From assembly GCF_001640025.1 (NCBI RefSeq), contig NC_031672.1, positions 62,001 through 126,000 of the forward strand: a stretch of DNA of 64,000 nt. Reading direction: 5' to 3'. The translations under genes and the position numbers were made by a program. Position 1 is the stretch's first letter. Each line of letters opens with the position of its first letter. Positions 9,651-19,513 of this stretch are shown here, in pieces. The notes beneath the pieces are model-generated. The model saw only the letters and a program-made list of their open reading frames with translations, ran no database searches and was not told the origin of the DNA. The stretch comes from Sugiyamaella lignohabitans. Taxonomy: Eukaryota; Ascomycota; Dipodascomycetes; Dipodascales; Trichomonascaceae.

Positions 9651-12573
9651 ATGTCAAATGGATTACCGATCGACGCGGTAGAGTACCTTATGGGTGTCCA
9701 TGAGTTCAATGCTCGATCAGACGATGAGATATCCATCCGAAAAGGCGATCGTATCGCCGTCATAGAGACCGACCGTGAATTTGGCGACGGCTGGTATATT
9801 GTAAGTTTTCCAATCTAATTTTGTTCTTGGTCGGATTTAATGGGAGTCTTACAAAGCGAATGTAGCCCGGTTCGATGCTACACTTCATATATTGATTGAT
9901 ACTAACAGGGAACAGGGCAAAAATCTTCGAACCCAAATGACAGGACTATTTCCTAAGGTATTCACAACTGAGCTGATCGTAACGAACGAGCCTAGTGGCG
10001 GTAACAGGACATCAGAAATCAGACATAAGGTACTTAGTGGGAGTAGTGTTAGTGGTGGTTCGTCTGGCGTAGGTAGTACTGCAGGACCATCGGTACACGA
10101 TACGATATCAGATATTGACGAAGCGATATCAGAATTTCAGAATAGAGGTATTGGTGGCGTGACTGCTGGAATATCGCCCGCGATGTCCAGTCCTGGACAA
10201 GGATCAGGGCCTCGTTCGCCACTTGTTCATAATAGCCATGCGAATGGCGAGTTCAACGGTAACGGAAGTAATAGCCATATGAGCAATGGCGGACCAAATC
10301 ATCAACAATATGCCGATAACAATGCTATTGGTTCTAATGATGGCGGCCTGCCTAGCCTAAATGATATTCCCAACTGGACATCGTACGATATTAGTCAGTA
10401 CTTTGCTTATCGAGGTTATGAGCCGGATGTGTGCGAACAGTTCATTAGGCATAAAATTACTGGATCTATTTTATTAGAGCTCGATCTTGCCTATTTAAAG
10501 GAAATTGATATCGCGAGCTTTGGAACTAGATTTGAGATTTCAAAGGATATCAAACACTTGAATTCATTAGTATCGGCTCAAATGACCGGCGAAGGTGCTA
10601 GTATAGCAGCAGCTACCGCTGCCATTAAGAGAAAGTCGAAGGCGAAATCCACCCATTCTCGAGATAGAACTGCCAGTAGTAGTAAGGGCTTAATGCTTCC
10701 ACCACAAACGTCGCCCAAGAAGAACCCCATTAACGATAGGACTTCACCACCAGTAAATCCTAGGACCTCGTCATTGAGATCATCTATTTCGACCACTAAT
10801 GAAACGACATTCTCAGCAATTGGATCACCGTATCATGCCAAGAATAGAAGTAATGACAGTGATGTTGTGCGACATCCTTCATTCAATCCCAACTGGACCC
10901 ATCCTATTAAAACAAGCGCTGACCTTGACTCTCCCCAAACGCCGGAGATTGTCAACGACAACAGTGCACATTTCACATCCAATATCGGCTTGTTATCACC
11001 AAATTCGCTGAACGAGTATAATGAAACAGTGCCCGTTCCAAGGTCGCCCCAGTCTCAAGTACCTGCTGGTCGTAGAAGGTCATACACTATAGATGCACTT
11101 ACAAGTCGATTCGACAGCAGCCCATTACAACCTGCAACAGCTCCTACGAATACTCAACAACATATTCGAAACCCAAGCGGAGATACTCTGCGAGATAAAG
11201 CTAAAGAGAACTTTTATCAGCGGGGTCATGCTAGATCGACGTCATCACTGGGACTACAGGCACGAAATGACGATATCACCAAGTCTGCTAATGAGGCAAG
11301 AAAGTCCCATCGTCGTCACTCCAGTATTATGAGCTTTATGACCACCACACAGAATCTCGCATCTACGCTGACCAGTCCTACTGAGAGCCAAGTCGAGCAA
11401 TCTAATGACTTGAATGCCTATTCATCATCTTCTCGAGAAGATATCGGTATGGAATCTGAGTCTGGAGCTAGCTCTGTTGGTATTTCATCTTCGGCAAGCG
11501 GCAATAACAGCACCAGTTCGACTGCTAAAAAATATCTCGACCTTCTTCCAGGTCGGGGCAACAACAATAATAATAATTCCTCAGCTAACAATAATTCCGC
11601 TACGAAGCGTATCGGTACAGATCCCATCCAATCTGTCACGGAAGCACCACCGCCTTCACCAAAACGATCCGCCACCTTCACGAAGCCAAAACTACGAAGT
11701 ACCCCATCTCAGCCCAACTTGAAGAAAATTTCGAAGCAACAGACATCAGCGTTCATGGAAGGGATTCGACAGATTACTGCTGATGAGGCTGCCAAGACTG
11801 CCAGTGTTTCAGGATGGTTACACAAGCGTGGAGGTGTTGGTGTTGGCACTTGGAAAAGTCGCTACTTCACTCTTCATGGTACGCGACTATCGTATTTCAC
11901 TTCGCAAAAAGATACTAAGGAGCGTGGTCTCATTGATATCACTGCACATAGAGTACTACCAGCGAGAGAAAGTGAAGACAAACTTATATCTATTTATGCT
12001 GCTAGTGTCGGAGCAGGGCGTCATTGTTTCAAATTAGTTCCTCCAGCGCCGGGATTCAAGAAGGGTGTTACATTTACTGCGCCAAAAGTTCACTACTTTG
12101 CTGTAGATACAAAAGAGGAGATGAGAATGTGGATGGCTTCGCTCATGAAGGCCACTATTGATCGAGATGATAGTGTTCCTGTTATTTCTTCATGTGCAAC
12201 GCCTACCGTACCTCTTCCTCGAGCTCAAGAGCTATTCGCAGAGGCTCGAGCTCGTGATGAAGACCTTCGAGCTCGTATGATTGCAGGAGGACTTGCCAGT
12301 AACCCAAGCTCAAATGCTATCAGCAACAAAGCCCGGGCAAACAATAGTTCGAGCACAAATGAAACATACCCAACTACACCCGACTCACCCACTGGATCCT
12401 CGCTCCAGTCGTCGCGAACTGTTTCGTCGACTAATTCGTCGTCACTGAAAGTATCATCGCCAAGCAGTTTCAGCCCGGTCGCCGCTTTTGGTGAGTACCA
12501 ACCCTCGGATATTCGGCACCTGACTACCAAGACTGCTGGGTTGCAAATAGTGACGAATCTAGAGGACTCCTAA
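9651..12573 (+). CDS. BOI2: Boi1/Boi2-type SH3-SAM-PH polarity protein (2 exons)
   Basis: Exons are 9651-9800 and 9916-12573, giving 935 residues. Boi proteins link Cdc42/Bem1 polarity to exocytosis at the bud cortex. The SH3 domain (about residues 12-70) spans the splice: EFNARSDDEISIRKGDRI, then DGWYI joined to GKNLRTQMTGLFPKVF. A SAM domain follows at about 200-270 (PNWTSYDISQYFAYRGY..CEQFIRHKI) and a PH domain at about 680-795 (SGWLHKRGGVGVGTWKSRYF). Long Ser/Asn-rich linkers separate them. The intron is GTAAGT with branch CTAAC at 9902-9906. The AG directly after the branch is skipped and the AG at 9914-9915 restores frame and the SH3 fold. Whether it corresponds to BOI1 or BOI2 cannot be told. 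Confidence 0.92.
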
Positions 12574-12616
12574 TATTATATATTACCTAATTTAATGAAT
12601 ATTTATGATGGTCTTA

Positions 12617-12712
12617 TAATGTAACCGGTGGAGGTTATTCTGGTCCCCAAGATCTGAGTCGGGCTTGATGTGCTGGGAGAATAGGGCAGAGCCCCGACAG
12701 CCAGCGGCAGTT
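12617..12712. repeat. GC-palindrome family, strongly decayed copy B
   Basis: The gap between the converging BOI gene and CDC27 contains GGGCAGAGCCCCGACAGCC followed by AGCGGCA. This resembles the right arm of the GC element (GGGGC-NN-GCCCCAGCCGCCGGAGGCA) with several changes. The left half is barely recognisable. Confidence 0.45.
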
Positions 12713-12754
12713 TTGATTTCGGCGTGAATGCAATTCATTTGCTATACAACTCAA

Positions 12755-15148
12755 TCAGCTAGTATTGAAGACATTTAATCCTTCGATAGCGTCTTTAATG
12801 AGGCCACTTCCCTTGGGATCTAGGTTCAATGCTATAGTGAAATGTTTAATCGCTAGGTCGCGATTGTCCAGGAGTTTGTAGAGCTGGCCAAGTAGAAAGT
12901 GGACACTGGCTTCATCAGGTGCGAGTTTTTGTAGATGTTCAAACTCTACAAGGGCTGCATTATATAATTGGAGTTGAATAAGCACTCTTGCTTTCTTATA
13001 ACGGGCAAGGGCGCTGTTACTTTGAATCTCACAAGCCCGTTTGTATTGTTCTAGTGCTTCAGCGAAACGACCCTTCTTCTCCAGAACCATGCCGATACAA
13101 CAAATAAGAACGACATTAGACGGGTTTATCATCGCTGCTTTCGAGAAATGTAACTCGGCTAAGTCAAAGTTATCTAAACGCATAAACACCATGCCGAGCC
13201 CGTACCATGCATTGTAATGACGGTTGTCTGCTTTAATGGCAAGTCGGAACGAGTCCTGAGCACTCTCATAAGCCTCGGTTGCCACCTGTTCATGAGCGAG
13301 TAGTGTATATGCATAGGGAGAATCAGGATCGATGTTTATGGCTCGCTTAAAGCATTTCTGAGCCTGGCTAGTTTCTCGTTTGAGAGAAAATGAGTTTCCA
13401 AGAGTACACCACGCCTGAGGGGAGTTCCTTTCGATTTCCATAAGTTCATGAGCTAATAAACTTAGTTCAACTTCTTTGCGAAGGTGCCACAGAAGTGTCG
13501 AGTAGTATTCCATGTCTTGAATTCTACACCGGTCGACTTTCCTCAGCTTAATGAAAACCTTTTCAGCTTCTTTGTAATCAACCATTTCAAAATAGCATCT
13601 TCCAAGCTTGGCTAGCACCCAAGGAGTATTTTTTTGTTGTTCCGGTAACTGATCGAATAATGCAATTGCTTGACGACATTCGTATCTTGAACACAGAATG
13701 AATGCAGAAGTGATTTGTCTGTAGAGGCTTATAATATACAATTGGGCGTCTCTTTTGGCGAGCGATTCTCTATCTGGCTTGAGACGACTTCTTTTTAATG
13801 CTGCTGCAACGGTAGTTGATGCTACTTGCGGTTGAGCAAGTGCGCGAGTAGCGTGGTGAGCTCCAGGTACTACTGAAGTTGTTGATAGATTACTGGTGCT
13901 AGCAGCATTACTGGTTATTGATGTTGACGATGCTGTTGTAGACCCTTGTGGACCTGCTCTAGATAGTGGCGTCATTAGATTTCTCTTTTGGTTTGTGGTG
14001 ACCGTTGTGTTTATTGTGGACGGCTGGGCAGTCTGGGCCATTCGGGCAGACCTTCGAGGAAACGGAAGGCCCGTTTTCGCCTCAGGGTTAGAATTAGCGA
14101 GAGCTCCTGCTGTCACATTTCGCGATGATCGCTTTTGTGGAGCTAATGGTAGCCCGTTTGGGCGAGACGTTCGGGTATCAGAAGGGGTGCTATAAGATGA
14201 ATCACTAGTTGTTGCAGGGGCATTGGCAGCTGGTTGTTTGGAAGTGACTGGGGCAGACATAGTCTCTTCATTTGCTTTATTAAGCATAGAGTTTTTCAGG
14301 AATTGTTGGCCAAATTTGAAAGGATTAGCAGGAATACTACTTGTACCTTGGTTTCCATTCCCCACTGGTGTAGTAAACGGATCGTTTATGCTTGTATTAG
14401 CCGGGTTAGATAAACCATTAGAAATATTTCCATTATTTAAATTGGCATTGTCATTTCCAGTTGTATTAACACCACCAGAACCAGCGCTGCTGGAGCTCAT
14501 CAGCGCATCGTTCAAATGTTCAACTCTGAAGGCGTTCGATACTCGTAACTTGATACCCAGCTTACATAAAGCTTCAACTGGTTCCCACAGGAATGGATTA
14601 GCTCTCACCGAAGATCCATAAGCTTTAAGGGCATCCACTTTGTCTCCCTGAAGCTGGTATAGTTTTCCTAGGAGTGCATTTAGAGCCGCTTGATCTGGGA
14701 TAACCCGACGTTCGTTTGTTGCATTATCGGTATAATTTTTTGCCACAGATGCCCAGTTGTGTTTGGTCTTTTCTAGAGCTTCGATCCCTTTACCATACAT
14801 CTTTAGTTTTAAACAGCATCGCGAATAAATATATACACACCCCGTGTGATTTGAGCTGGTATTTGCGATGTTAGCAGCAGCCTTATACCGACCTTGCCTA
14901 TACAATATCAGTGCCATTAAGTGCTTATAAGAACCATTTTCCGGATCAAGCGCTAGTAGCTTTTCCATTGTGAATTCTGCACTATCAAGCATGTCGAGAT
15001 CCAATGCTTCCCATACATAATGGGTCAATAGTCTTTCAATATAACCATCCCGATCTGCCGTCGAGGAAGTGGGCCGTGGACCACGCCCATTATCGGCACT
15101 ACCATTATTTGTCGTATGAAATGAATTCATACTGCCATTCATTGTCAT
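12755..15148 (-). CDS. CDC27: Cdc27/APC3, TPR subunit of the anaphase-promoting complex
   Basis: The 797-residue TPR protein is a core APC/C subunit that receives Cdc20/Cdh1 C-terminal IR tails. The N-terminal TPR block includes LTHYVWEALDLDMLDSAEFTMEKLLALDPENG and a CYIYSRCCLKL-like unit. A low-complexity Asn/Ser/Thr linker covers about residues 215-455. The C-terminal superhelix of consecutive TPRs covers about 480-790, with QAWCTLGNSFSLKRETSQA, YAYTLLAHEQ and HYNAWYGLGMVFMR, which are hallmark Cdc27 sequences. Two Mets at residues 1 and 3 are both possible starts. Confidence 0.94.
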   Translation of the reverse strand: MTMNGSMNSFHTTNNGSADNGRGPRPTSSTADRDGYIERLLTHYVWEALDLDMLDSAEFTMEKLLALDPENGSYKHLMALILYRQGRYKAAANIANTSSNHTGCVYIYSRCCLKLKMYGKGIEALEKTKHNWASVAKNYTDNATNERRVIPDQAALNALLGKLYQLQGDKVDALKAYGSSVRANPFLWEPVEALCKLGIKLRVSNAFRVEHLNDALMSSSSAGSGGVNTTGNDNANLNNGNISNGLSNPANTSINDPFTTPVGNGNQGTSSIPANPFKFGQQFLKNSMLNKANEETMSAPVTSKQPAANAPATTSDSSYSTPSDTRTSRPNGLPLAPQKRSSRNVTAGALANSNPEAKTGLPFPRRSARMAQTAQPSTINTTVTTNQKRNLMTPLSRAGPQGSTTASSTSITSNAASTSNLSTTSVVPGAHHATRALAQPQVASTTVAAALKRSRLKPDRESLAKRDAQLYIISLYRQITSAFILCSRYECRQAIALFDQLPEQQKNTPWVLAKLGRCYFEMVDYKEAEKVFIKLRKVDRCRIQDMEYYSTLLWHLRKEVELSLLAHELMEIERNSPQAWCTLGNSFSLKRETSQAQKCFKRAINIDPDSPYAYTLLAHEQVATEAYESAQDSFRLAIKADNRHYNAWYGLGMVFMRLDNFDLAELHFSKAAMINPSNVVLICCIGMVLEKKGRFAEALEQYKRACEIQSNSALARYKKARVLIQLQLYNAALVEFEHLQKLAPDEASVHFLLGQLYKLLDNRDLAIKHFTIALNLDPKGSGLIKDAIEGLNVFNTS

Positions 15149-16629
15149 GACTCATACCATAAAGAGATGACCAGTACCGAACTTGACCTGATTTGTGACC
15201 GTTATCGCTGTCAGGGAATGCAATGCGTTTCTAAACAATCCTTATGACCCTCTGACCTCTTTAAAACAGAATCTTCGGTTTATTTAGAAGGTGATAAAGA
15301 CTGCTTCGCGGTCTTCAAATAGATCCTGAATCAACGCTTCTGGTATCTGGTATTTTATACTGTATTCAATGTTTATATAATCTGAATCTGCAATATTGTT
15401 GTTGTTTGGATGCATATCACTGGATCCCGCCGCATCATCCTTCCTAGCATGCGAGCATGGGTGTGAATAGTCCCTGTATTCCTGGACCTGTGCTTATACA
15501 ACTATTGCATCTTCGATGTATTAACCGTAATCCAACGAATTTGGATTCTAACTGAACAAGCGAATTAATTGGTTTATTGGAGTCATCATCAATGTGGTCC
15601 ATAGCACTGATCCACCTGAATCGATAATGACAGGCCTCTACCCATTTACCACCCAGGGCACTTATCCACTCAAATAAAGACTCTACCATTGTTTTCTTAT
15701 TGCGTCCCTAAGTATTGTCGACTTGTCTGAAATTTAGATTAATGAATCAAGCAGTGATTCAACCATAATTTCCAGTAAACTTTATATATATCCGATAGAT
15801 AGCATCACTCGAAAAACACGTGACTACGAGGTAATATATGTACAAGCCAAGACGCTCTGATCTACAATGCTGGCTGTCAACCCTATTTTAAAGACTAAAA
15901 CAAGTACCGCCAAACCGGTTACTAATTGGCAGAAATAGCATTTTTCCGACCCATATTTTATTGTTATTGCATTCTGTGACAAATAAGCTAGAAACTCGGT
16001 AAATGAAAATTAGGTAAATTAAACTGTCGTATAAAGCATTTACGATATATCGATCTATGATATTTCATGCGTCTCAGGCCTAACAACAGCACACATCTCA
16101 CAAGCGCATTTTGAACTTTAGCCTCACGATAATAACGGGCCTGCCACGCGCCACGACAACGAAACACCTGAGCAATAGCTTAAGCAACGCGCTGAAACTT
16201 AAAGTGGAAACGTCTGAAACACTAAGGCTAGCAAAGAGCTATAACTAACGAAGACCACCAATACCAATCGTACTGGATACATTATTTATCAGGCTTACGG
16301 GGGGCCTATTTTTGATACGACGTTTTCGTTTCGGTAACTTTTCGGGTTCGGGCTCGGTCTTTGGTATTGACACTGGACTTTGTTAGGTTGGCTTGTGCAA
16401 TTTCCAACGTTGCGATTGTTTTGATCAGTCAGTGTCATTATATACATTTTTGAACAAGCCTTCCAGCTCAGTAAGGCTAATTGAAACCCTGACTGTCGGT
16501 GCATCTGTGTAGTGGGCTCTAGTCACGATCTAGCCCCTGGTGCTTCTCTTCTAATTTACTGGAATTTTTTTCAACACTTCAATTTTAGACTTTTGGAAAG
16601 GTGCTGTAAGCACTCTAGCAGCGCTTGAG
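15149..16629. promoter_or_regulatory. Divergent intergenic region CDC27 / EMP70 paralogue 1
   Basis: About 1.5 kb of AT-rich DNA separates two divergent genes. Small open frames here lack ATG starts or coding character. No GC-palindrome is present. Confidence 0.55.
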
Positions 16630-18636
16630 ATGTCTCCAAAATCACATTCTTTTTTTACACATGACATGAGTCGTCTGCCGAAAGTAGGTGGCATTTCCGC
16701 TTTTTACATAAGACTGATATCTGTACTTTCCATGGTCATGGTCTGTGAAGGATTTTATATCCCCGGCTGGAGTATCAAATCATATAAAGATGGTGAAAAG
16801 GTCCCTCTATTTGTCAACAAAGTGACCAGTGATACTACACAATTACCATATGCTTACTACGATTTACCGTTTGTTTGCAAACCTTCAAAGGATGCAGAGC
16901 GAGTACCTCTTAATTTGGGTGAGGTTCTGTTAGGAGATAGAATCTGGGGCTCTGATTACCAGATCCACCAGGGTAAACAGGTAGACTGTGCCGAGCTTTG
17001 CACGGCCAAAGTCGATAAAGCTGCCTTAGAGAGGGCTCATGAGCTTGTTTCGTCTAATTACTTGGTAGAGTGGATTGTCGACAATCTTCCAGGAGCTACT
17101 GCATTCATCTCAGTCGACAGATCAAAACGATACTACGCTAGTGGATTTCCTCTTGGAGTTGTTGATGAAACAACTGGTAAGACCTATTTGAATAATCATG
17201 TGAGCATCATATTGAGATACCGCGAGAGCTCTCGAGACAAGGGCCGCAATGTGATTGTTGGTTTCGAGGTTTACCCCAAGAGTGTGTCCACCGACAGCAA
17301 AAAGTGTCCTGGAAACAACGATAAATTCCAGCCATATCTGATTGATCCTGAAAAGGAGAATGATGAAATCCGATTCACATATACGGTTTTGTGGAGAGAA
17401 GACAAGACTGTAGAATGGGCTGATAGATGGAGTCTGTACTTTAGTTATTTGACTCACAGTAGCAAGGCTCCCAAGGTGAACTCCCTACATTGGCTGGCAA
17501 TTGTCAACTCGTTGGTTATCGCTTCATTGCTCACTATTCTCGTTGGAGTCGTTCTTGTCCGGACTCTTTCCCGAGATATTCAAAGCTACAAGAAGATTTC
17601 GTCGAAGCAAGGAGATGATGATCTAGTTGGCGAGCTAGACAAGGATATGTTAGAGGAGGAGTCAGGTTGGAAACTGGTATATGCTGATGTATTCAGACCA
17701 CCTGTATTGTCCAGCGTCCTGTCTTCATTAATTGGCTCTGGTATTCAGATCTTTGTTATGGCCCTGGCAACTATTGGTTTTGCTTGTTTTGGTGTGTTGA
17801 ACCCTAGTTATCGAGGTGGATTGCTGAGTTATGCTTTATTTATTTTTGCTTTCGCTGGAGGCTTCGCTGGTTTTGTCACTGCCCGTATTAACAAGTACAT
17901 GGGTAATGAATATCATTGGTCTCGCAGTGTATGGCTTACTGCAGTGTTGGCCCCTGCCTCGGTACTCATCATTGTCCTTACACTTAATCTGTTTGTCTGG
18001 TCAAGTGCGTCATCTTCTGCTTTGCCATTTGGCACGATCGTAGCTTTGTTCTCAATCTGGCTTCTGATCTCATGCCCTCTGGTCGTCGTAGGTGCCATCA
18101 TTGGCAACAAGCGCCAGGCTTCTCCTCCTCCAACTCGTATTTCGGCCATCCCAAGACAAATTCCTAATAATGCCGGTTATAACTTGGTAAGAAGTACTCC
18201 ATTTGCAGTTCTTGCTGGTGGACTACTACCTTTCGCTGTCATTTTCGTGGAATTGGTGACCATTTTCCAGTCTCTGTGGCTCGAAAAGTCTGGATATTAC
18301 TATATGTACGGATTTTTTGGCGTTGTTTTCATTGTCCTGGTCCTCACTGTTGTGGAGATGTCGATTCTCACCACATACATCCTCCTTAATTCAGAAGACT
18401 ACCGTTGGTGGTGGCGTTCATTCCTTGTTGGAACTGGCTCTGCCTGGTGGGTATTCCTTTACAGCATATACTACTATTTCACCAAGCTCAATGTTGACGG
18501 GTTTATCTCTGCCCTTTTATTCTTCGGCTATACGCTATTGGGATGCCTGGCTTATGGACTTGTCACAGGCGCCATTGGTTTCTTATCGTCGTATGTTTTC
18601 GTCTTCCGCATCTATAATGCAATCAAAGCAGACTAA
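16630..18636 (+). CDS. EMP70/TM9SF nonaspanin, paralogue 1
   Basis: The 668-residue protein has a hydrophobic signal segment (about residues 24-42, ISVLSMVMVCEGFYIPGW). A lumenal domain follows with the family landmarks FYIPGWSIKSYKDGEKVPLFVNK, CKPSKDAERVPLNLGEVLLGDRI and CAELC, and then about nine membrane spans from about residue 288. GWKLVYADVFRPP precedes the multi-span region. The C-terminus IYNAIKAD ends in K-x-D, the COPI-binding Golgi-retention signal known for EMP proteins. The family works in endosome/Golgi membrane sorting and copper homeostasis. Met13 is an alternative start that keeps the signal segment. A second paralogue is at 44800-46701. Confidence 0.93.
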   Translation: MSPKSHSFFTHDMSRLPKVGGISAFYIRLISVLSMVMVCEGFYIPGWSIKSYKDGEKVPLFVNKVTSDTTQLPYAYYDLPFVCKPSKDAERVPLNLGEVLLGDRIWGSDYQIHQGKQVDCAELCTAKVDKAALERAHELVSSNYLVEWIVDNLPGATAFISVDRSKRYYASGFPLGVVDETTGKTYLNNHVSIILRYRESSRDKGRNVIVGFEVYPKSVSTDSKKCPGNNDKFQPYLIDPEKENDEIRFTYTVLWREDKTVEWADRWSLYFSYLTHSSKAPKVNSLHWLAIVNSLVIASLLTILVGVVLVRTLSRDIQSYKKISSKQGDDDLVGELDKDMLEEESGWKLVYADVFRPPVLSSVLSSLIGSGIQIFVMALATIGFACFGVLNPSYRGGLLSYALFIFAFAGGFAGFVTARINKYMGNEYHWSRSVWLTAVLAPASVLIIVLTLNLFVWSSASSSALPFGTIVALFSIWLLISCPLVVVGAIIGNKRQASPPPTRISAIPRQIPNNAGYNLVRSTPFAVLAGGLLPFAVIFVELVTIFQSLWLEKSGYYYMYGFFGVVFIVLVLTVVEMSILTTYILLNSEDYRWWWRSFLVGTGSAWWVFLYSIYYYFTKLNVDGFISALLFFGYTLLGCLAYGLVTGAIGFLSSYVFVFRIYNAIKAD

Positions 18637-18713
18637 AGACATGCTGACAGAAAAAAAAAAGCTCTTGTATTAATTTAATTACTCATATAATTAACCAATA
18701 CCCGGTTGGTGGC

Positions 18714-18750
18714 CTGCCTCCGGTGGCTGGGGCTCTTGCTTCGCAGGAGA
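18714..18750. repeat. GC-palindrome family copy C, left arm with internal deletion
   Basis: The sequence GCCTCCGGTGGCTGGGGCT continues directly to CTTGCTTCGCAGGAGACTGC. Compared with other copies, the segment from the hairpin loop to GTGGCTC is missing. Its inner end matches the inverted inner end of the copy at 19066-19123, so the two appear to be arms of one element. Confidence 0.7.
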
Positions 18751-18978
18751 CTGCTGGCACCGTCAATGCAGCGAAAACCGATGGCCATACTCTGCATATC
18801 CATTGCATGATCTAGACCCGTCCTGAATAAATAGACTGGAAACATAAAGTAAAAATGTGTAAAAAAAAATGGTAGGTTGGCCAGTTTAATCCTCTATGTG
18901 TTACACCCTCGTATGCCACGTTCTAGACAACATAATTTCAAAACTATCACGTCAAAATCAACTGGGAAACCCCTCATA

Positions 18979-19057
18979 GGCGTTTTGGATGAGCGGTTAG
19001 GGCGGCAGATTCGATATTTTGACTTTTTTGCTAATCTCGAGCCGATTTTTTGACGGC
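18979..19057 (+). pseudogene. Decayed tRNA-Ser-like relic (anticodon-position CGA)
   Basis: The sequence TCATAGGCGTTTTGGATGAG CGGTTAGGGCG parallels the start of the intact tRNA-Ser 200 bp downstream, including the D-arm GAGCGGTTA. Its anticodon-loop position reads CGA, and a weak AATC/GATT T-arm follows. The acceptor stem does not pair and the anticodon stem has mismatches, so it is unlikely to be functional. Confidence 0.45.
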
Positions 19058-19065
19058 CCTGGCAG

Positions 19066-19123
19066 TCTCCTGCTGAGCAGGAGCCACAGGGTTTGGGGCA
19101 GAGCCCCAGCCGCCCCGGAGGCT
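19066..19123. repeat. GC-palindrome family copy D, right arm
   Basis: The segment reads GTCTCCTGCTGAGCAGGAGC, then CACAGGGTTTGGGGC-AGA-GCCCCAGCC and CCGGAGGC. It is the inverted counterpart of the arm at 18714-18750. Together they would bracket about 315 bp that hold the tRNA-Ser relic. Confidence 0.8.
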
Positions 19124-19187
19124 GGTGCTCTCAGTTTTGTATTAATCTCAGATCGCGATGGTCAAGGTGATAAGATATGCATTCATA

Positions 19188-19269
19188 GGCACTATGGCCG
19201 AGCGGTTAAGGCGAAAGATTAGAAATCTTTTGGGATTTTCCCGCGCAGGTTCGAGTCCTGCTGGTGTCG
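19188..19269 (+). tRNA. tRNA-Ser(AGA)
   Basis: The 82-nt cloverleaf has acceptor stem GGCACTA/TGGTGTC (with G-T pairs), D-arm GGCCGAGCGGTTAAGGC, and anticodon stem AAAGA/TCTTT around an AGA anticodon. A long class-II variable arm and T-arm GCAGG-TTCGAGT-CCTGC follow. The discriminator is G, as in Ser tRNAs. A T-run follows directly as a Pol III terminator. Confidence 0.95.
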
Positions 19270-19513
19270 TCATTTTTTTTCTCGTTAACCGAGTTTATTT
19301 TTTGCGCTAAAATGGACAGAATAATAAGTTTTCGAATTAGCGGTAGCTTTATCTGAGATGGAGGTACAGTTTATTCCCTGTTTCTGGCTGGCATGGAGCC
19401 TCGGTAGACGTCGGTGCTGCTGTATACTACACAATCTACACAACCTGCACATAGATACAATAAAAAAAATTAGATTACAAATAAATAGAATAAATAGATA
19501 AAAAATCGATCAA

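Noticed and set aside
9909..9915. BOI exon 2 starting just after the first AG
   Set aside because: It would shift the frame and stop after ten codons; the AG at 9914-9915 restores the SH3 domain.
15444..16504. Small minus-strand frames between CDC27 and EMP70-1
   Set aside because: No ATG-supported coding content and no conserved motif.
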